25,013 nt of DNA from Ancrocorticia sp052089425 (GTDB lineage: Bacteria > Actinomycetota > Actinomycetes > Actinomycetales > Actinomycetaceae): NCBI RefSeq assembly GCF_052089425.1, contig NZ_JBQCZW010000032.1:1-25013 (forward strand). Direction: 5' to 3'. The translations under genes and the position numbers were made by a program. The notes under the pieces are model-generated. The model was not told the DNA's origin and ran no database searches. It saw nothing but the letters and a program-made list of their open reading frames with translations. Positions 8,323 to 16,391 of the stretch are shown piece by piece. Each line of letters starts with the position of its first letter. The first letter of the stretch is position 1.

Positions 8323-9300
8323 ATGGACCTCGAGAGCTTCTATGCGCTGCGGCAAGGCCCCGCCACCCAAGTTGACGGTATGCCCGCGCACCTGCGCGTC
8401 CAAGATCTCGGGATTCTTCGCGTTCCATCAGGCCTGCTTGAGGCCTCGGATCCATTTGTCTCTCTGGGGGACGGCACCGTTTTTGTGGTGGAACCCGGGG
8501 ATTATGAAGCCTACGTGACAGTGGCCGATATTAGCTCAGAACAAGATGGTTCCCATGAGCGCGAGGCTTACCTGTCCATCGTCATGCGCGAGGGTGCCGT
8601 GGCCTCCGTTGAGGCGGCAAGCTCCGTGCGGGGGGCACCCGAGGCGAATGAGTACTGGGGTGTTGGCGTTGATGCCGGCACTGTGGCGTTTTGTGATCAC
8701 GAGGCGGTTGGACGATGCATGCCAGCCGAGGGTGAGGACACCCCGTGGGATGAGACCGTGTTCGATCATGACGGGGACGATGCGTGGTTCAACCTCATGG
8801 ATTCTCCCGAACACCTTGGCGCAGGCATCGCCAACATCGTCATGCCGCTCGCCGAATCTGGCGAGAACATCGTGTTGTGTCACTCCGGCTGGGGCGATGG
8901 TTTTTACCCCGTGCTGGCGGCTAAGGACAATGAGGGCAACACGTTGGCCCTTCACATTGATCTGTTGGTAGTGGGCGAGCCCGAGGATGACGATGAGGAA
9001 GATATCCCGCTCGTCGATGGTTCCGTGCTCAAGGATGACGGATCGATCGAGGCGCCGGCCTCCGCGTCCAGCCCTGCGGGCGAGCCCGCCGCTGAGCGTG
9101 AGCCTGATCAGACGCCGGGGGAGCAGCCACCCTTGCCCGAATCGGTTCCCGCCGTTGAGTCCTCAGATCCCGGCCAGATCCAAGGCGAGGATCTTGGCCT
9201 GTCCGCCTTCGGGTTCACTGAGGAGTCCGCACCAGAACCCGAACCCGCGAAGAAGCCAGGCTTTTTCCGCCGTCTCCTCTCCATCTTTAAGCGTGGCTAG
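8323..9300 (+). CDS. DUF4241-like protein with acidic linker and basic C-terminal tail
   Basis: Residues about 25-215 resemble DUF4241 as I recall it: DLGILRVPSGLLEASDPFV, a tyrosine-containing PGDYEAYVTVA strand, GVGVDAGTVAFCD and the SGWGDGFYPVLAAKDNEGN block. The function of that family is not settled. A low-complexity stretch rich in D, E, P and S follows (about 220-305), and the protein ends with the basic, aromatic FFRRLLSIFKRG, which could touch a membrane or partner. I chose the ATG at 8323 because TATGCT lies 6 bases before it (leaderless geometry); an in-frame ATG at 8308 would add five residues and overlap that box. It stands alone after the ilv terminator, and a hairpin follows it. 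Family call is by eye. Confidence 0.65.
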   Translation: MDLESFYALRQGPATQVDGMPAHLRVQDLGILRVPSGLLEASDPFVSLGDGTVFVVEPGDYEAYVTVADISSEQDGSHEREAYLSIVMREGAVASVEAASSVRGAPEANEYWGVGVDAGTVAFCDHEAVGRCMPAEGEDTPWDETVFDHDGDDAWFNLMDSPEHLGAGIANIVMPLAESGENIVLCHSGWGDGFYPVLAAKDNEGNTLALHIDLLVVGEPEDDDEEDIPLVDGSVLKDDGSIEAPASASSPAGEPAAEREPDQTPGEQPPLPESVPAVESSDPGQIQGEDLGLSAFGFTEESAPEPEPAKKPGFFRRLLSIFKRG

Positions 9301-9307
9301 ATGAGAA

Positions 9308-9335
9308 GAGCCGGTACCCTGATGGATACCGGCTC
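9308..9335. terminator. hairpin between convergent genes
   Basis: GAGCCGGTA and TACCGGCTC form a 9-bp perfect stem around a 10-base loop. It sits in the 49-base gap between two convergent genes. There is no clear T-run, so efficiency is uncertain, but position suggests bidirectional termination. Confidence 0.6.
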
Positions 9336-9349
9336 CTCGATTGTCACTA

Positions 9350-10777
9350 CTAGGATTGGGCTGGCACGTTGCCGTGTTCGGCGGCCTTCTCCAGATCTGA
9401 GAGTTCTTCAGCGCCAGGGGCGCTAGCCTGAATCTCTTCAAGCGTGCGTCCGCGCGTTTCAGGAACCCGGAAGCGCACAAACAGGACGCCCAGCAAGCAG
9501 ATCACACCGAAGATGGCGAACACGTGGTCTTGATTCATGGAGGCTGTCATAATTGGGAAAATGAGGGCAACGGCGAAGGATCCAAGCCAATTGAACGATG
9601 AAGCGAGGCCCGATGAGCGCCCGCGAACGGCCAGAGGGAACATTTCGCCAACGATCACCCAGGTGAGCGGCGCCCACGTGAAGGAGTAGAAGGCCACGTA
9701 CACGCTGAGGAAGCCGACCACCATCATCGGCGGGGCATCCGTGACAACACTGTTGATGATGGCGGGCAGTACGAAGGACAGACCCATGACGGTTCCGCCC
9801 AGAGTCAACAGTGCCCTGCGGTTGAAGCGATCAGCGATGGCAAGGAACAGCAGCGAACCCAAAACCAGAATGATGCCTTGAATGATCGGCCACATGAGGG
9901 CATTGGATGCCTCAACGCCGGAGGCGGTTTCAACAATGAGTGGGATGTAATAGAAGATCGCGTTGGCGCCTTGGAACTGCTGGAACGCTGCAACGCCGAT
10001 GCCAGCGATGACAAGGTACCGATACTTGCTGTCGAGAAGCGTGGCCCATGTTGTCTGCTTGGAGGTCTTCTTCTCTAGTTCGTTGGTCGCCTTGATGTCC
10101 TCAATCTCCGAGTCGACCTCTTCTGGGCGTCGAATGTAGCCGAGTACCTTGATGGCCTCGTCTTCGTGGCCGTGACGGATGAGGTATCGCGGGGATTCGG
10201 GAAGGCGAAGCACTCCGATGAATAGGATAATTGCCGGAACCGCAGCGGCCCCCAGCATGACGCGCCACGCCCAGTGTTCGGGGAGGTCCTTGAGGAGGAA
10301 GTCGACGATGTAAGAGATGAGCATGCCGGACACGATCATCGTTTGATTCAACCCGGACAAGCGCCCGCGCAGCTTCGCGGGAGCGAGTTCGGACATGTAG
10401 GCCGGCACGAGCGCCGAGGCGGCGCCAACTGCCAGACCAAGGAAGATGCGTGCCACCACGAGGAAACCCGAGCCATTGGGTGGAACTGACGCACAGAGGA
10501 TTGAACCGATCGCGAACACTATTGCCGCGGTAAGGATCATCTTGCGGCGCCCGTACTTGTCAGAAAGCTGGCCAGCGATGGCTCCGCCGAAGATGGCGCC
10601 GAACATAACGCCCGAGGTAATGAAGCCAATGACTGCTGGTTCTCCTCGAATGCCCCAATCGCTTTGGAGGAACGGAAGAGCGCCCGTCATGACGCCGATG
10701 TCATAGCCGAACAGAATTCCGCCGAATGATCCGAAGAAGTAGATGAATTTGCTGGAGATCTTCTTTTCTGTCTCCAT
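9350..10777 (-). CDS. MFS sugar porter (sugar:proton symporter, AraE/XylE type)
   Basis: Predicted importer of a pentose or hexose across the cytoplasmic membrane. The 475-residue product has twelve hydrophobic segments and the sugar porter signatures in order: GGILFGYDIGVMTG (about 19-32), DKYGRRK (about 73-79), PESPRYLI (about 193-200), FQQFQGANAIFYY (about 264-276), ADRFNRRALL (about 315-324) and PETRGRTLEE near residue 440. AGAGGAG precedes the ATG by 7 bases. Its promoter carries two LacI-type operators, and the lacI-like gene lies directly upstream on the same strand. With araA nearby, L-arabinose is the likeliest substrate, but porters of this family cannot be assigned by motif alone. 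Confidence 0.88.
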   Translation of the reverse strand: METEKKISSKFIYFFGSFGGILFGYDIGVMTGALPFLQSDWGIRGEPAVIGFITSGVMFGAIFGGAIAGQLSDKYGRRKMILTAAIVFAIGSILCASVPPNGSGFLVVARIFLGLAVGAASALVPAYMSELAPAKLRGRLSGLNQTMIVSGMLISYIVDFLLKDLPEHWAWRVMLGAAAVPAIILFIGVLRLPESPRYLIRHGHEDEAIKVLGYIRRPEEVDSEIEDIKATNELEKKTSKQTTWATLLDSKYRYLVIAGIGVAAFQQFQGANAIFYYIPLIVETASGVEASNALMWPIIQGIILVLGSLLFLAIADRFNRRALLTLGGTVMGLSFVLPAIINSVVTDAPPMMVVGFLSVYVAFYSFTWAPLTWVIVGEMFPLAVRGRSSGLASSFNWLGSFAVALIFPIMTASMNQDHVFAIFGVICLLGVLFVRFRVPETRGRTLEEIQASAPGAEELSDLEKAAEHGNVPAQS

Positions 10778-10894
10778 TGTGATACTCCTCTGCGAGTAGG
10801 TTTTCGGGCCACACCTTAGTGGCTGCTAGCTACTTGGTCCTTGTTCGTGACGTAGGCGGTGGGGAACTAGTAGGAACCTCGTCGTCTGCATCGC

Positions 10895-10914
10895 AAACGT
10901 TAGCGCTAACATTT
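10895..10914. promoter_or_regulatory. LacI-type operator 1 of the sugar porter
   Basis: A near-perfect palindrome centred on GTTAGCGCTAAC (10899-10910), with outer AAACG/CATTT arms. It lies just downstream of the predicted porter start site on the minus strand, where a bound repressor would block initiation or elongation. Confidence 0.8.
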
Positions 10915-10925
10915 GCTTTAGTTAG

Positions 10926-10955
10926 AGCTTAGGTGAGCGCTTTCTGAAATGTCAA
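10926..10955 (-). promoter_or_regulatory. promoter of the sugar porter gene
   Basis: On the minus strand, TTGACA (10950-10955, a perfect -35) is followed after 18 bases by TAAGCT (10926-10931, fitting TAnnnT). One operator covers the -35 box and the other lies just past the start site. Confidence 0.65.
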
Positions 10956-10966
10956 CGCTAACATTT
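10947..10966. promoter_or_regulatory. LacI-type operator 2 of the sugar porter
   Basis: AAATGTCAACGCTAACATTT is an imperfect copy of the operator with the same outer arms. It overlaps the porter's -35 hexamer. Its centre is 52 bases from operator 1, about five helical turns, so looping or joint occupancy is possible. Confidence 0.72.
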
Positions 10967-11019
10967 GAGTGAAGTACGCCTCCCATATCCCCGCAAAGGC
11001 TGTGATGGGAGCGCTGCTA

Positions 11020-11058
11020 CTGACTTGGCCTGCTGACTTGGCCTGCTGACTTGACCTA
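11020..11058. repeat. three tandem 13-bp repeats
   Basis: CTGACTTGGCCTG occurs twice head to tail (11020-11032, 11033-11045) and is followed by a third copy with two changes (11046-11058). It lies in the 325-base gap between the lacI-like gene's end and the porter promoter. An inverted repeat CTCCCAT / ATGGGAG (10980-10986, 11005-11011) just beside it may be a weak terminator for the lacI-like gene. Confidence 0.6.
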
Positions 11059-11102
11059 CTGGTTGCTGTTAACTGACCATCCCCGCCTGAACAGTAGCCA
11101 AC

Positions 11103-12122
11103 TCACCGCGAGGGCACAGTACAGGACGTACGAACTTGCAAAGTCGGCTGGACGGGGGTCAGATCGGGTTCCTCTTGCTCAAGAAACGCGAGCGTGGCGG
11201 CAAGGACTCGCTGGCCAAGGGTCGTGAAGTCCTGATGGACCGTGGTGAGTGAGGGAGTGTAAAAGGCGGATTCTGGGACGTCATCGAACCCAACGATCGA
11301 AACGCGTGAGGGTAGATCGATTTCGTTTGCGTGGAACGCGGCGATCAGGCCGAGTGCCATGTGGTCATTCGCTGCGAATATAGCGGTGGGCAGAGATTGT
11401 GGATCCTGTGCTAGATCCATGCCCAGTTGATACCCACATTCAGCGCTCCAATCGCCCTCCGCTATTCGAGGGGTGATGCCAGCTGACTGACAGGTGTCCA
11501 GTGCCCCCGCCAGCCGCTGAGAAGCATCGAACCAGTTGTCGGGCCCGCTCAGTACGAGGATCTCCGAATGGCCGATCTCAATGAGATGCTTAATGGCAAG
11601 GCGTGCACCTTGGAACTGATCAACGCTCAAACAGGAGAGCTCCGGCGCGTTTGCCGGGCTGGGTCCAACAGCAATGAGAGGGACGTCGATCTTCATGGAG
11701 GCGATCTGCTCCACTAGCGGTTTGCGTGCGGCAATCACGATAAGCGCCTCGGCGCCTTGGTCTAGGCAGGAGTTGACAGCTCCTCGTAGATCGCTCTCTT
11801 CTCCCTCGCGCACGCTGGAGAGCAGGATGGTGTAGTGGTTCTTTCGTGCGGCCTCGTCGATCGCCGCCAAGGTGCTCGTGGGGCCGTAGAGGAACGATCC
11901 CACGGTAATCACGCCGATGATCCCCGATCTGCTGGTAACCAGTGCTCTGGCCGCCGAATTCCTTCGGTAGCCCGTCTCGATGATTGCCTTCTCGATGCGG
12001 TCGCGAGTTTGCGGGCGCACCCCCGGGAAGCCATTAACTACACGGGAGACGGTCTGGTGGGAGACTCCCGCAATTTTCGCAACTTCGGCCATGCTCGGCC
12101 TGTGGTTGTGCTTGGCCACCAT
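11103..12122 (-). CDS. LacI-family transcriptional repressor
   Basis: Predicted sugar-responsive repressor of the pentose island. The 339-residue product has the family's N-terminal helix-turn-helix (MAEVAKIAGVSHQTVSRVVN, about 10-29) with the hinge region around RRNSAARAL, then a periplasmic-binding-protein-like effector domain (about 65-335) with the typical DQFQGARLAIKHLIEIGH and FAANDHMALGLIAAF segments. It is divergent from the FGGY kinase and precedes the porter on the same strand. GTTAGCGCTAAC sites of LacI type stand at both neighbours and are its likely targets. The start could instead be a GTG three bases downstream, since GAGGGGG abuts the ATG. TATCAT at 12145-12150 may be its -10 box. 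The effector is not readable from sequence. Confidence 0.92.
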   Translation of the reverse strand: MVAKHNHRPSMAEVAKIAGVSHQTVSRVVNGFPGVRPQTRDRIEKAIIETGYRRNSAARALVTSRSGIIGVITVGSFLYGPTSTLAAIDEAARKNHYTILLSSVREGEESDLRGAVNSCLDQGAEALIVIAARKPLVEQIASMKIDVPLIAVGPSPANAPELSCLSVDQFQGARLAIKHLIEIGHSEILVLSGPDNWFDASQRLAGALDTCQSAGITPRIAEGDWSAECGYQLGMDLAQDPQSLPTAIFAANDHMALGLIAAFHANEIDLPSRVSIVGFDDVPESAFYTPSLTTVHQDFTTLGQRVLAATLAFLEQEEPDLTPVQPTLQVRTSCTVPSR

Positions 12123-12181
12123 TCCCCCTCAATGCCGCCGTGACATGATAGGCGCGTGAATCCCCAGTTTAGTGTGTTGAG

Positions 12182-12191
12182 CACGTACGTG
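12182..12191. promoter_or_regulatory. 10-bp palindrome CACGTACGTG upstream of the lacI-like gene
   Basis: CACGTACGTG is perfectly palindromic and shares ACGTACG with the repeats at 17396-17429 in front of the sorC-like gene. It might be a second-regulator site in the 267-base gap between the lacI-like gene and the kinase, but the match is short. Confidence 0.3.
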
Positions 12192-12265
12192 GTGGGAGGA
12201 GGGTTTTGGCGACGACGACGGCGGAACCGATCTCGGGTGTTCCGAGCATCACATATATCTCCCTG

Positions 12266-12294
12266 TTGCCATATCTGATTCGATCATGCATGAT
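12266..12294 (+). promoter_or_regulatory. promoter of the FGGY kinase gene
   Basis: TTGCCA (12266-12271), a 17-base spacer and CATGAT (12289-12294) form a reasonable promoter. The start site would fall near 12301, directly before the LacI-type operator. Confidence 0.45.
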
Positions 12295-12307
12295 GGAACC
12301 AAGCAGT

Positions 12308-12325
12308 AATGTTAGCGCTAACACT
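12308..12325. promoter_or_regulatory. LacI-type operator of the FGGY kinase-araA unit
   Basis: A perfect GTTAGCGCTAAC core (12311-12322) with AAT before it, matching the operators in front of the porter. Placed just after the predicted start site, it would allow repression of the kinase and araA. Confidence 0.8.
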
Positions 12326-12389
12326 TCAACGGTAAAGCGCATTCAGTCGAAGAAGCTGAAGCAGATAGATGAAAACGAAGAGGTTCTCA

Positions 12390-13991
12390 ATGTCAGACAC
12401 ATCCTCAACAACCCAAGCAATCGCCGATGGACGCACATACTTGGGCATCGAATTTGGGTCCACTCGAATCAAGGCATGCCTGATCACCGCTGGCGGTGAT
12501 GTTATTGCAACTGGTATTCACGATTGGGAAAACAAGCTCGTGGACGGACACTGGTCATATTCACTCGAGGAGATCGCCGCTGGGCTGCAGGGCAGCTATT
12601 CGGATCTGGTCTCTCATGTGAAGAAGACCCACGGGATCGTGCCAACAACGTATGGAGCGATTGGTGTTTCCGCGATGATGCACGGGCTTCTGGCCTTTGA
12701 CGATCAAGATAACCTGCTCATCCCGTTCCGCACGTGGAGGGATACTTACACTGGTGTGGCAGCCGGGGAGCTCACGGAGCTTCTTGGCCAGAACATGCCA
12801 TTGCGCTGGTCCGCCTCGCATATCTATCAGGCCATTATTGATGATGAGCCCTTCATTAAGGACCTCGCATTCGCTACAACACTGGCGGGATATGTGCATT
12901 TCAAGCTCACCGGCCAACGCGTGCTTGGTGTAGGCGATGCTTCTGGGATGTTCCCCATTGATTCGGCCACGGGTACTTATGATGCGTCCATGCTCCGAAA
13001 AGCAGATGCTCTCATGGGGAGCAGGGCGCAGATCCCGCCGCTGGCTGACCTGCTTCCGGAGGTTCTGGGTGCCGGAGCGGATGCGGGCACGTTGAGTGCT
13101 GAAGGGGCAGCATTCTTGGATGTCAGCGGCAAGCTGCAGTCAGGCGTATCGCTCTGCCCGCCGGAAGGCGACGCGGGTACAGGAATGGTGGCAACCAACG
13201 CGGTGCGCCAGCGTACCGGCAACGTGTCCGCCGGTACCAGCATCTTCTCCATGGCGGTACTCGAGAAGCCGCTCGCGCACGTGCATCCAGAACTTGACCT
13301 TGTAGCCACCCCGTCTGGTGACCCCGTGGCTATGGTCCACTGCAACAATGGCGCCACCGAACTGAGCGTATGGGTGGAACTCTTCGCTTCGGTGGCAGAT
13401 GCTATGGGCGCGCCGTCCTGTTCCAAGGATGATGTGTATCAGGCGATACTTGCACGGGCGCTGGACGCTGAACCGGATGCCGGGGGCATCATGGCGTTTA
13501 ACTTCGTCTCCGGCGAACCGGTTGTAGGTGCCAGCGATGGCCGCCCACTCATTGTCCGAGCACCAGAGGCTCGCCTGACACTGCCTAATCTCATGCGCGC
13601 CGAACTCTATTCAGTGTTTGCAGCTCTTGCTGCCGGCATGGAGATTCTTGCTCAGGAGGATGTCGCGCTCGATTTCATGAACGGACATGGTGGAATTTTT
13701 CGGACGAAGGGTGTTGCCCAGCAGGTTTTGGCTGACGCGATCAACATTCCGGTTCGGGTGTCCGAATCCGCCGGTGAAGGCGGGGCATGGGGTATCGCGC
13801 TTCTGGCCTCCTACCTCAAGGAAGGAGACGGGAAGGCCCTCGCAGATTTCCTAGACGAGGATGTTTTCGCTGGCACTGAGCCCGTCACCGTCAATCCCGA
13901 TGCAGCCGGAAGTGAGGGATTCAAGGGATTCCTCAACAGGTTCCGCAGGGCATTACCCATTCAGGAAGTTGCCGCAAAGGCCATCAACTAG
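12390..13991 (+). CDS. FGGY-family sugar kinase, probable L-ribulokinase of a non-AraB subgroup
   Basis: ATP-dependent ketose kinase. It has the FGGY phosphate-1 segment LGIEFGSTRIKA near residue 19, the EGDAGTGMVATNAV block with the probable catalytic aspartate (about 260) and GNVSAGTSIFSM (about 276-287). The C-terminal FGGY half carries MNGHGGIFRTKGVAQQVLADAI and ESAGEGGAWGIALLAS. The pattern differs from classical AraB and from xylulokinase XylB. It resembles the subgroup containing Bacteroides BT0350, which I recall as a non-orthologous L-ribulokinase (not checked). I chose ATG 12390 because GAAGAGG (12377-12383) lies 6 bases before it; ATG 12369 in the same frame has no such site. araA follows 81 bases later. 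A true AraB is encoded 3.6 kb downstream, so the island has two candidate ribulokinases. Confidence 0.82.
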   Translation: MSDTSSTTQAIADGRTYLGIEFGSTRIKACLITAGGDVIATGIHDWENKLVDGHWSYSLEEIAAGLQGSYSDLVSHVKKTHGIVPTTYGAIGVSAMMHGLLAFDDQDNLLIPFRTWRDTYTGVAAGELTELLGQNMPLRWSASHIYQAIIDDEPFIKDLAFATTLAGYVHFKLTGQRVLGVGDASGMFPIDSATGTYDASMLRKADALMGSRAQIPPLADLLPEVLGAGADAGTLSAEGAAFLDVSGKLQSGVSLCPPEGDAGTGMVATNAVRQRTGNVSAGTSIFSMAVLEKPLAHVHPELDLVATPSGDPVAMVHCNNGATELSVWVELFASVADAMGAPSCSKDDVYQAILARALDAEPDAGGIMAFNFVSGEPVVGASDGRPLIVRAPEARLTLPNLMRAELYSVFAALAAGMEILAQEDVALDFMNGHGGIFRTKGVAQQVLADAINIPVRVSESAGEGGAWGIALLASYLKEGDGKALADFLDEDVFAGTEPVTVNPDAAGSEGFKGFLNRFRRALPIQEVAAKAIN

Positions 13992-14072
13992 GCCGCTTGC
14001 TCATGACAATCAATCAATCACAAACCTGCACATACTCAGACAAGTAACAACGCAACGAAGGAGTTGGACAAT

Positions 14073-15584
14073 ATGATGAAGAATCCATTTGAAGGTAAGG
14101 AAATCTGGTTCCTCACCGGAAGCCAGGGCCTCTATGGACCAGAGGTACTCGATCAGGTGCGCGACCAGTCCAAGCAGATCGCTGGCGCTCTAGAAGAGGC
14201 TCAGGATATCCCCGTTAAGGTGGTGTGGAAGCCGGTTCTCACGGACGCGGACAACATTCTCGAAACGGTTCGTCAGGCAAATGCCTCCCAGAATGTCATC
14301 GGCGTGATCGCATGGATGCACACCTTCTCCCCAGCGCGTATGTGGATTCGTGGCCTCGACGCTCTCCAGCGTCCACTACTGCACCTCCACACGCAGCTCG
14401 CGCTCCAAGTTCCATGGAGCACGATCGATATGGACTACATGAACCTCAATCAGGCAGCTCACGGAGATCGTGAGTTCGGTTATATCCTGACTCGCATGGG
14501 CGTTCCGCGCGTGAGCGTGGTGGGCCACGTGTCCAACCCCAAAGTCCTCCATCGCGTGGGAGTATGGTCGCGTGCGGCAGCTGGCTGGCACGAGATCAAC
14601 ACCATGAAGATGGTGCGTTTTGGGGACAACATGCGCAATGTTGCCGTGACAGACGGCAATAAGACCGAGGCTGCCATTCGCTTTGGCGTTGCCGTCAACA
14701 CGTGGAGCGTCAATGAACTGGCTGAGGCAGTGGATGCGGTAAGCGAGGACAAGGTGGACTCCCTTGTTGAAGAATACAAAGGGCTCTATGAGATCCAGCC
14801 TGAACTTCTCCCCGGTGGGGATCGCCATGATTCCCTGCGTTATGCGGCTAAGCAAGAGGTGGCGCTGCGCGGGTTTCTTGAATCAGAAGACGCCACGGCC
14901 TTCACCGATACGTTCGAAGATCTAGGTGCTCTCAAGCAGCTCCCCGGCTTCGCTGTGCAGCGCCTCATGTCCGATGGCTACGGCTTCGGTGCTGAGGGTG
15001 ATTGGAAAACAGGCATTCTCATTCGCGTCGCCAAAGTAATGGGATACGGCCTGCCTGGAGGGGCGAGCCTGATGGAGGATTACTGCTACGGGCTCGAAGA
15101 GGGCAACAAGAAGATTCTGGGTGCACACATGCTGGAGATCTGCCCTAGCCTGACGGAAAAGAAGCCACGCATGGAGATTCACCCGTTGGGTATTGGAGAT
15201 CGCGAGGATCCCGTCCGCCTCGTGTTTGATGCAGATCCCACCGAAGGAACCGTTGTTGCCATGTCCGATCTACGTGACCGCTTCCGCCTGACTGCCAACG
15301 TGGTCAAGGTGACCGGCCCCGATGAGCCGATGCCGAACCTTCCCGTGGCCCGCGCTGTGTGGGAGCCGGCTCCTGACTTTGAGACCTCGGCCACCTGCTG
15401 GTTAGCCGCTGGAGCCGCGCACCACACCGTGCTGTCCACGGCTCTGGAGCTGGACACGTGGCGCGATTTCGCCAAGATTGCCGGTGTTGAACTAGCCGTG
15501 ATTGACGAGGACACTACCGTCCACAGCTTCGAGGATTCACTGGCCTGGAACGCCGTGTACTACCGAGTGAACACCGGAATCTAA
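14073..15584 (+). CDS. araA: L-arabinose isomerase AraA
   Basis: Interconverts L-arabinose and L-ribulose; a cytoplasmic, manganese-dependent enzyme. The 503-residue product is the family's usual length. The metal and catalytic residues are in place: the glutamate in GFGAEGDWKT (about 305), the glutamate in MEDYCY (about 332), the histidine in GAHMLEICPS (about 350) and the histidines in AGAAHHTV (about 447-448). A frame extends to a TTG at 14064, but AAGGAG at 14058-14063 abuts it, whereas the ATG at 14073 has a good 9-base spacing. Downstream of the kinase and probably on the same LacI-controlled transcript. No araD follows, which is unusual. Confidence 0.96.
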   Translation: MMKNPFEGKEIWFLTGSQGLYGPEVLDQVRDQSKQIAGALEEAQDIPVKVVWKPVLTDADNILETVRQANASQNVIGVIAWMHTFSPARMWIRGLDALQRPLLHLHTQLALQVPWSTIDMDYMNLNQAAHGDREFGYILTRMGVPRVSVVGHVSNPKVLHRVGVWSRAAAGWHEINTMKMVRFGDNMRNVAVTDGNKTEAAIRFGVAVNTWSVNELAEAVDAVSEDKVDSLVEEYKGLYEIQPELLPGGDRHDSLRYAAKQEVALRGFLESEDATAFTDTFEDLGALKQLPGFAVQRLMSDGYGFGAEGDWKTGILIRVAKVMGYGLPGGASLMEDYCYGLEEGNKKILGAHMLEICPSLTEKKPRMEIHPLGIGDREDPVRLVFDADPTEGTVVAMSDLRDRFRLTANVVKVTGPDEPMPNLPVARAVWEPAPDFETSATCWLAAGAAHHTVLSTALELDTWRDFAKIAGVELAVIDEDTTVHSFEDSLAWNAVYYRVNTGI

Positions 15585-15673
15585 TCGGCCTCGCCATTGG
15601 CGCGAAGTACGAGAATATAACCCCCGGGGGATGAATGCTGTTATAGCATCCGTCCTCCGGGGTCCTCGTCCGG

Positions 15674-15679
15674 TAAGGT
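15674..15679 (+). promoter_or_regulatory. -10 element for a leaderless FSA-type gene
   Basis: TAAGGT lies 7 bases before the ATG at 15687, and no Shine-Dalgarno motif is present. This suggests a separate leaderless transcript. The preceding 15585-15673 gap holds a partial hairpin (ATGCT GTTAT AGCAT near 15636-15650) that may end the araA transcript, though no T-run follows. Confidence 0.4.
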
Positions 15680-15686
15680 CGAAGAC

Positions 15687-16391
15687 ATGCTGATTCTCAT
15701 TGACGATGCTCATCCGGAAACCGTGTTCGAGCTGTTGGATATCTTGCCCCTCGATGGCGTCACCACGAATCCATCGATCCTTGCGCGGGAGGGCGGTGAT
15801 CCACTTCAGGTTCTTAAGCAGCTGAGAGAGGTGCTGCCGCAGGAGGCTCAACTGCACGCCCAAGTGGTGGGGACTGAACCAGATGTGATGGTTCGTGAGG
15901 CTATGGCGCTACGGGAGTCCATCGATCACAACTTGTACGTCAAGATTCCTGCAACCCCCGCGGGTTTTGCTGCGATGCAGCGGCTTGCGGGAAAGGGAGT
16001 CAATGTCACCGCTACGGCGATCTATTCTCCGATGCAAGCGGTCATGGCCGCGAAGGCGGGAGTCCGATACGTGGCCCCGTACGTGAACCGGTTGGACAAT
16101 CTGGGCGTCAGCGGAGTTGACGTGGTCTCTGAGATCCAGCAAGTTTTCGGTGCGGCTGGAACCAGTACTCAGGTCCTTGCTGCCTCGTTCAAGAATTCTC
16201 GTCAGGTACTAGATATCGCGAAGCTGGGTGCCGGAGCAGTAACTGTGGCGCCCGCTGTGCTCATGGCTTTGGTGGAGAACACTAACACGGCTTCTGCTGT
16301 TGCTGAGCAGCGCTCTGACTTTGAGGGACTCATCGGTGCGGCTAAGAATTGGACCGATCTCATCGAGCTCAGTGGCACTCATCGGGCCTAG
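15687..16391 (+). CDS. fsa: fructose-6-phosphate aldolase (FSA)-type member of the transaldolase family
   Basis: Class I (Schiff-base) aldolase of about 25 kDa. The 234-residue product lines up with E. coli FSA: aspartate in LILIDDAH, GVTTNPSIL, the Schiff-base lysine in LYVKIPATP (about residue 91) and VLAASFKNSRQVL. Residues said to separate FSA from true transaldolase are FSA-like: glutamine in HAQVVG (FSA Gln59), threonine in TATAIY (Thr109) and tyrosine in PYVNRLD (Tyr131). So cleavage or formation of ketose phosphates with dihydroxyacetone, or of aldose phosphates with glycolaldehyde, is more likely than dihydroxyacetone transfer. A role as a small transaldolase in the pentose phosphate pathway remains possible. 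It shares its stop with the convergent sorC-like gene (CTAG, 16388-16391). Confidence 0.82.
   Translation: MLILIDDAHPETVFELLDILPLDGVTTNPSILAREGGDPLQVLKQLREVLPQEAQLHAQVVGTEPDVMVREAMALRESIDHNLYVKIPATPAGFAAMQRLAGKGVNVTATAIYSPMQAVMAAKAGVRYVAPYVNRLDNLGVSGVDVVSEIQQVFGAAGTSTQVLAASFKNSRQVLDIAKLGAGAVTVAPAVLMALVENTNTASAVAEQRSDFEGLIGAAKNWTDLIELSGTHRA

Noticed and set aside
12390..13991. Annotation of the first FGGY kinase as xylulokinase XylB
   Set aside because: No xylose isomerase is near, araA follows directly, and the sequence blocks differ from XylB. L-ribulokinase is the better contextual call, though unproven.
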